In this document: one piece after another, positions 59,136-64,000 of the stretch
How positions within the stretch are numbered: position 1 is the stretch's first letter
Layout of the letters: every line of letters starts with the position of its first letter
Assembly: GCF_014982805.1 (NCBI RefSeq)
Contig: NZ_JADCKC010000002.1
Coordinates: forward strand, 372,001 to 436,000
DNA length: 64,000 nucleotides
Reading direction: 5' to 3'
Origin: Gemmiger gallinarum
Lineage (GTDB): Bacteria > Bacillota > Clostridia > Oscillospirales > Ruminococcaceae
Notes under the pieces: model-generated
Seen by the model: the letters and a program-made list of their open reading frames with translations, nothing else
Told to the model about the DNA's origin: nothing
The model's database searches: none
Translations under genes and position numbers: made by a program

Positions 59136-60020
59136 TCAGTGTTTCAGTTTGGGATCAAGGGCATCCCGCAGACCGTCGCCCATCAGGTTGACGGCAAGAA
59201 CCGTAACTGCGATGGCAAGGCCGGGGAAAATGACCATGTGCGGGCACTGGCGGATAAACTGGCGGGCACCGGTCAGCATGGCGCCCCATTCCGGCGTAGG
59301 CGGCTGAACGCCAAGGCCGATAAAGCTCAGGCTGGCCGCCATGACGATCATATGGGCAATGGCCATGGTCGCCTGCACGATATTGGGGGAGAAGGAGTTG
59401 GGGATCATATGCCGCACAATGATGCGGAACTTGCTGCAGTTGATGGACTGGGCAGCTTCAATGTACTCATTGCCGCGGACCTTCATCATCTGAGCACGCA
59501 GCATACGGGCGGAAGCGGGCATACCGTTGACGGACAGCGCCAGGATCGTGTTGAAATATCCGGGGCCAAGCACCGCAGACAGCACGATGGACAGCAGCAT
59601 GGCGGGCAGCGACTGAATGATATCCAGCAGACGCATGATAAGGTTGTCCACCCAGCCGCCGAAGTAACCGGCAATGGAACCGATGGTCATACCAATGGTA
59701 GTGCTGATGATGACCGCCAGCACGCCCATGGAAATGGAGTACCGGGCGCCGTACAGCACGCGGCTGAAGATGTCGCGGCCCAGTTCATCGGTACCGAACC
59801 AGTGAGCCATCGTAGGGCCCTGCTGAGCCGCCACAATGTCCATGGCGGTATAGTCGTAAGGCGCAATCACCGGCGCCAGAATGGCAAGGATCACCTCAAT
59901 AATCAGGATGATCAGGCCGAGCATGGCGGTTTTGTTCTTGGCCAGTTCCTTGAACACCCGGACAAACTCCGACTGCTTTTTGATTTTGGTGGTTTTGGTT
60001 GCTGCAATTGCTTCAGCCAT
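59136..60020 (-). CDS. ABC transporter permease, OppC/DppC type
   Basis: 294 residues with six membrane helices; the permease loop EYIEAAQSINCSKFRIIVRHMIPNS and the N-terminal cytoplasmic segment with a single leading helix are as in OppC/DppC. The first 8 bases overlap the end of the other permease gene. Confidence 0.93.
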   Translation of the reverse strand: MAEAIAATKTTKIKKQSEFVRVFKELAKNKTAMLGLIILIIEVILAILAPVIAPYDYTAMDIVAAQQGPTMAHWFGTDELGRDIFSRVLYGARYSISMGVLAVIISTTIGMTIGSIAGYFGGWVDNLIMRLLDIIQSLPAMLLSIVLSAVLGPGYFNTILALSVNGMPASARMLRAQMMKVRGNEYIEAAQSINCSKFRIIVRHMIPNSFSPNIVQATMAIAHMIVMAASLSFIGLGVQPPTPEWGAMLTGARQFIRQCPHMVIFPGLAIAVTVLAVNLMGDGLRDALDPKLKH

Positions 60021-60981
60021 TTGCCGCCACCGCCTTTCTTCTGACTTTACCCTTGGAATACTGTGCCTTGATGCGCGGGTCTACAGCTGCATACAGCAGG
60101 TCGACAGCCAGCATGCAGAGGCTGAACACGATCGCCAGGAAAATGGAGCCGCTCTGAACCACGGGGTAATCGCGGCTGTTGACCGCGGTGATGATGAGCT
60201 GACCCATGCCGGGGATGGCAAAGATGGTTTCAATGACCATGGTGCCGCCCAGCTGTTTGCCGAACTGGGTGCCGATAACGGTAATGATGGGGATCAGACC
60301 GTTTTTCAGTGCATGCTTCAGAATCACCTGAATTTCAGGCACACCCTTGGCGCGGGCCGTGGTAATATAGTCCGAACGGATAACATCCAGCATACTGGAA
60401 CGGCTTTGGCGTGCCAGTGTGGCGATGCCGTTGGCGGCACCGGCCATGGCGGGCAGTATGTAGTATTCGATACCGCCGATGCCCATGGCCGGCAGCCAAC
60501 CCAGATTGACCGAGAACAGGATGACCAGCAGCAGAGCCAGCCAGAAGTTCGGCACCGAGACGCCCAGCAGAGCCAGCACCATGCTGACCTTGTCCGGCCA
60601 GCGGTTCTGATACACTGCGGCTATAACTCCCAGCGGGATGCCGATGACAATGGCGATGAGCAGCGTGATGATGGTAAGGGTCATGGTACGGGGCAGGCAT
60701 TCCACAATGGAATCTGCAATGCTTACGCCTGTGGTCCAGGACTCACCCAAATCGAAATGCAGGAAAGTGTCGTTGAGATAATCTCCCAACCGCATCAAAA
60801 ACGGATCATTCAGGCCAAGTTGTTCACGCATGGCCTCCAGGTTTTCTTCGGTTGCGGTGGAACCCAGGATGATCTCTGCCGGGTCGCCGGGGCAAAACGT
60901 CATCAGCGTAAAGACCAGAACAGCCACGCCGAGCGAGATGGGGATCATCCAAAGCAGCCGCTTCAGTACATATTTGGCCAT
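60013..60981 (-). CDS. ABC transporter permease, OppB/DppB type
   Basis: 322 residues, six membrane helices, with LLWMIPISLGVAVLVFTLMTF at the N-terminus, a PGDPAEIILG loop, and the permease motif DYITTARAKGVPEIQVILKHALKNGLIP. Pore partner of the OppC-type subunit. Follows the truncated solute-binding protein gene by 36 bases. Confidence 0.94.
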   Translation of the reverse strand: MAKYVLKRLLWMIPISLGVAVLVFTLMTFCPGDPAEIILGSTATEENLEAMREQLGLNDPFLMRLGDYLNDTFLHFDLGESWTTGVSIADSIVECLPRTMTLTIITLLIAIVIGIPLGVIAAVYQNRWPDKVSMVLALLGVSVPNFWLALLLVILFSVNLGWLPAMGIGGIEYYILPAMAGAANGIATLARQSRSSMLDVIRSDYITTARAKGVPEIQVILKHALKNGLIPIITVIGTQFGKQLGGTMVIETIFAIPGMGQLIITAVNSRDYPVVQSGSIFLAIVFSLCMLAVDLLYAAVDPRIKAQYSKGKVRRKAVAANG

Positions 60982-61017
60982 GCGCCAACCTCCTCCATTT
61001 TGCTTGCTTTGTTTTTG

Positions 61018-62286
61018 TTACTCGCTGTATACACTGGCAGCCCAGTTGATGCTGCCCTTGCTGGTGCGGACGGTCTCCGTCAGGCCGATATCGGAACGCC
61101 AGATGTCGATGTTGCTGGGCTGCACCATGCCGAAACCGTACATGTTGTCCTTGATGTAGTTGTGGACAGCGTCAATGTTTTCCTCGGTGAAGCCGTCCTC
61201 GGTCCAGGTGGAGTACAGCATATCGGCCAGCACCTCGTCATGACGGGCGCAGGCGTCGCCGGTGGCGTAGGCATTCATGTCGTAGCGGGTTGCCCAGTGG
61301 TCGGAGAGCCAGTCGCCGCCCACGGTGTTGATGAACATATCGTACTGGCTGCCATCCAGACGGATGGAGGTGAGCAGAGCCGGGTCAGCCAGGTTGAGTT
61401 TGACGGTGATGCCGACCTGAGCCAGATATCCCTGGATCATCTGGGTCAGACGCTGCATGGTGCTGTTGGAACCTGCCAGAAGAACCAGTTCTTCGCCGTT
61501 GTAGTTGGACTGTGCCAGCAGCTCCTTGGCCTTTTCAGGGTCGTAAGGATAGTACTCTTCGTCTTCCCACTTCTCCAGATAACCCATAGCAGTGTTGGCT
61601 GCGGAGTCATGCATCTTGGAGCCGTAGCCGGCAAACACGCCGGTGATCAGGCCGTCCACGTCGATGGCATAGCAGATGGCCTGACGCAGATTCACATCAT
61701 CGGTGATGGTGCGGCTGGGATCGCCGGAGAAGAACATCTGGTAGCCGTTGATGTACGGAGTATCAATCATGCTGAAAGTGGAGTTACCCACAAACTGAGT
61801 GGCGGTGTTGGGGTCAAGGCTCATGAAACCGTCCAGTTCGCCGGTCTCCAGGGCGATGCCTGCCTGAGAAGCCTCGGTAATGACGTGATAGGTGATCTTG
61901 TCCACGTTGGCAGCGTTGCCGGCCGGGATCAGTTCAGGTTTCTGCCAGTAATCGTCGCGCTTTTCGATGGTCATGGTGGAGCCGGCAGTAAACTCGGTCA
62001 CAATGTAGGGCGCGGTGGAGACGATCTGGGTGGCAAAATCGTTGCCGTCCGCCTCGTAAGCCGCCTTGGATACAACATAGGTGCTGGTCAGGATCGTCTC
62101 AAAAGCGCCGACCACGTTCTGCTTCAGCTTGACCTGCAGGGTATAATCGCCGGTCTTGGTGATGGTGTCGATCTTGTCGTAGCAGGTTTTCAGACCGGCA
62201 TCCACACAAGCCTGCAGCATCCAGACGATGTCGTCTGCCGTGATATGGTTGCCGGCAGAGTCAGTGACATAGTCATAGATCTCCAT
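61018..62286 (-). pseudogene. ABC transporter solute-binding protein (family 5), 5' end missing
   Basis: 422 codons remain. The protein is open from an ATG at 62286, but this is inside the family's N-terminal domain (ITADDIVWMLQACVDAG normally lies ~120-150 residues in); the signal peptide, lipobox and first lobe start are gone, and no ribosome site precedes the ATG. The rest is well preserved (NLRQAICYAIDVDGLITGVF, YDPEKAKELLAQSNYNG, VGGDWLSDHW). Directly upstream the sequence changes to an unrelated, opposite-strand sulfatase fragment. As it stands it could not be exported, so the transporter would lack its binding protein. Confidence 0.75.
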
Positions 62287-62291
62287 ATCGT

Positions 62292-62861
62292 ATGACCGAC
62301 GACGACCTGAACAACACCAAGCTGCACTACGACGGTGCCATCCAGGTCATTGACTATTGGGTGGGCCAGATGCTGGATGTGCTGGAGCGCCGCAATCTTC
62401 TGGACAACACCATCATCATTTTTGCCGCCGACCATGGCGAGATGATGGGCGAGCACGGACTGTTCGCCAAGACCACCATGTACGAAGGCGCTCTGCGCAT
62501 TCCCCTGCTGATCCACCTGCCCGGCATGGACAAGGCCGCCATCTGCGACGCCCCGGCCATGCTCATGGATCTGGCCCCCACCATTTTGGAGTTGACCGGG
62601 ACCAGTTACGACGCCACCGCCATGGACGCCTGTTCACTGGTGCCGCTGCTCAAGGGCGAGGACGTGTCCCTGCGCGTCGCTCAGATCAGCGAGCTGCGCA
62701 ACATGATGATGGTATTCGACGGCCGTTACAAGTGGATCCGCAACTGGAACGACAGCGATGAGCTGTACGACCTGGAGCAGGACCCCGACGAAATGCACAA
62801 CATTATCAAGGATCATCCCGACATCATCAAGAGGCTGACCACATACACCTTCACCCACTGA
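62292..62861 (+). pseudogene. sulfatase C-terminal fragment, 5' part missing
   Basis: 189 residues matching the C-terminal ~40% of a sulfatase: DGAIQVIDYWVGQMLDVLER, IIFAADHGEMMGEHGLFAKTTMYEG, VPLLI-type strand, MDLAPTILELTG and ELYDLEQDPDEMHN. The N-terminal catalytic half with the C-x-P-x-R motif is missing, as is a ribosome site. The truncation point coincides with that of the opposite-strand binding-protein gene. The gap to the next sulfatase gene is 21 bases, so the two sulfatases were probably in one plus-strand operon. Confidence 0.75.
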
Positions 62862-62882
62862 TAAAAAAGCAGGAGTGTGACT

Positions 62883-64000
62883 ATGAGTACCCGACCTCAT
62901 ATCATCATCTTTAACCCCGACCAGATGCAATGCGACGCGCTGGCACACATGGGACGCAACCCTGCCGCCCAGACGCCGTTTCTGGACCATTTTGCAGCGG
63001 AAGAAGCCGCTTCTTACCGCAACGCCTACTGCCAGAATCCCGTCTGCGTGCCCAGCCGGTGCAGTTTTCTGACCGGATTGTATCCTCATGTGCACGGTCA
63101 CCGCACCATGCGGTACATGCTGCACAGCGAGGAGAGCAGCATCTTTTCCGAGCTGAAAGCCGCCGGCTATCACGTCTGGATGAACGCCCGCAATGACTTT
63201 CTCCCCGGTCAGGACGAAGCCGCCTTCCATCGGCATGCCAGCGAGATCTTCTACGGCGGCGATGTGCCCGCGGCCCCCGGTCCCCTGAAGAATCTCCGGG
63301 GCGAGCCCGGCAGCAAGAATTACTATTCCCACTACAAGGGCCAGCTGGGCGTGGATGCCCGGGGCCGCAACTACTCGTCGGACGACGAGGTGGTGGATGC
63401 GGCCATTGCCCGCGCCAAGACCCCCACGCCCAACGGCGAACCGCTGTGCATGTTCCTGGGCCTGATGTATCCCCATCCTCCCTATCAGGCGGAAGACCCT
63501 TACTTTTCCGCCATTGACCGTTCCAAACTGCCGCCCCGCAGGGCAGCCCGCGCCCCCGGCAGCTTTGAGCCCAAAATCGAAACGCTGATTCGCCAGCGCC
63601 AGGGCCTGCAGGAGTACACCGAAGCCGATTGGGACGAGCTGCGCGCCGCCTATGCCGCCATGTGTTTGAAGATAGACCACCAGTTCCAGCGCCTGTGCGA
63701 CGGTCTGAAGGAAGCGGGCATCTACGACGACTGCGCCATCTTCTTTTTCAGCGACCACGGCGACTATCAGGGCCTGTTCGGCCTGAGTGAAAAGAACCAG
63801 AATACCTTTGAGGAGAGCCTGGTCCGGGTTCCTCTGCTCATCAAGCCCCCCAAGGGCGTAGCGGTCACGCCGGGCATCCGGGACGGCCTGGTGGAGCTGG
63901 TGGACTTTTATGCCACCGCCATGGATCTGGCGGGCGTTGCGCCGGACCACACCCAGTTTGGCCGCAGCCTGCGGGAGAATCTGGCCAGCCCGGACAAGCC
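62883..64000 (+). CDS. Cys-type sulfatase (4), 3' end beyond window
   Basis: The first 372 codons are in the window. AGGAGTG precedes ATG 62883. Motifs: IIIFNPDQMQCDALAHMG (metal Asp), CVPSRCSFLTGLYPH with Cys55 as the formylglycine site, MYPHPPYQAEDPYF and FFFSDHGDYQGLFGLSEK. No signal peptide. It belongs to a different subgroup from sulfatases 1 and 2 (CVPSR rather than CVPAR). Confidence 0.92.
   Translation, partial: MSTRPHIIIFNPDQMQCDALAHMGRNPAAQTPFLDHFAAEEAASYRNAYCQNPVCVPSRCSFLTGLYPHVHGHRTMRYMLHSEESSIFSELKAAGYHVWMNARNDFLPGQDEAAFHRHASEIFYGGDVPAAPGPLKNLRGEPGSKNYYSHYKGQLGVDARGRNYSSDDEVVDAAIARAKTPTPNGEPLCMFLGLMYPHPPYQAEDPYFSAIDRSKLPPRRAARAPGSFEPKIETLIRQRQGLQEYTEADWDELRAAYAAMCLKIDHQFQRLCDGLKEAGIYDDCAIFFFSDHGDYQGLFGLSEKNQNTFEESLVRVPLLIKPPKGVAVTPGIRDGLVELVDFYATAMDLAGVAPDHTQFGRSLRENLASPDK

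Noticed and set aside
57126-60044. 972-codon plus-strand open frame opposite the ABC transporter genes
   Set aside because: Shadow frame; the minus strand codes for two ATPases and a permease with full motifs.
1-64000. tRNA, rRNA, CRISPR arrays and insertion sequences
   Set aside because: None was recognised by reading; no cloverleaf with CCA end, no rRNA signature, no spacer array and no transposase frame.

Overview
The window looks like chromosome of a GC-rich, gut-type clostridium of the Oscillospiraceae/Ruminococcaceae (Faecalibacterium-Gemmiger-Subdoligranulum side). The pointers are strong AGGAGG-type ribosome sites, a two-subunit transketolase, the clostridial SCIFF peptide with its radical SAM maturase, a CarD regulator, class III fructose bisphosphatase, ECF and FeoAB transporters and several Cys-type sulfatases. 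No rRNA, tRNA, CRISPR array or insertion sequence was recognised.

Left part (1-20.5 kb): 5' end of a PTS EIIA gene, a TetR regulator with a perfect upstream palindrome, an HD hydrolase, a CDF metal exporter, a secreted SGNH hydrolase with a Thr-Pro tail, an ECF S component divergent from a MocR regulator, an LCP-like membrane protein, and the iron operon feoA-feoA-feoB-Cys-rich peptide. The feo promoter shares its unusual spacer sequence with a second, orphan promoter at 8.58 kb that seems to drive a ~120-nt RNA. Then come a lipoprotein, an M20 peptidase, uxuBA with a divergent AraC regulator, and a BIG2-type lipoprotein.

Middle (20.5-32.4 kb): a plus-strand run rnz, NusG-II-like, GNAT, sbcD, sbcC, YbaK-like and Orn/Lys/Arg decarboxylase, then on the minus strand the split transketolase and the SCIFF maturase/precursor pair, which is separated by an apparent attenuator.

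32.5-46.5 kb: a 14-kb minus-strand cassette with terminase, portal, scaffold, capsid, connectors, tail, tape measure, fibre, M23 lysin and holin, but no integrase, repressor, replication gene or visible att site. It sits between host genes (SCIFF and CarD) and is preceded by a strong two-way terminator. It is either a stripped prophage or a candidate gene-transfer-agent-like element.

Right part (46.5-64 kb): CarD, a small unknown protein, a nitroreductase, a DUF6465-like protein, a frameshifted class III fbp, a ROK regulator, and a sulfatase/esterase/Opp-type ABC transporter cluster. The upstream end of that cluster is a head-to-head junction of two genes that have both lost their 5' ends (near 62,286), which is either a real deletion or an assembly chimera; a further sulfatase runs off the window end.
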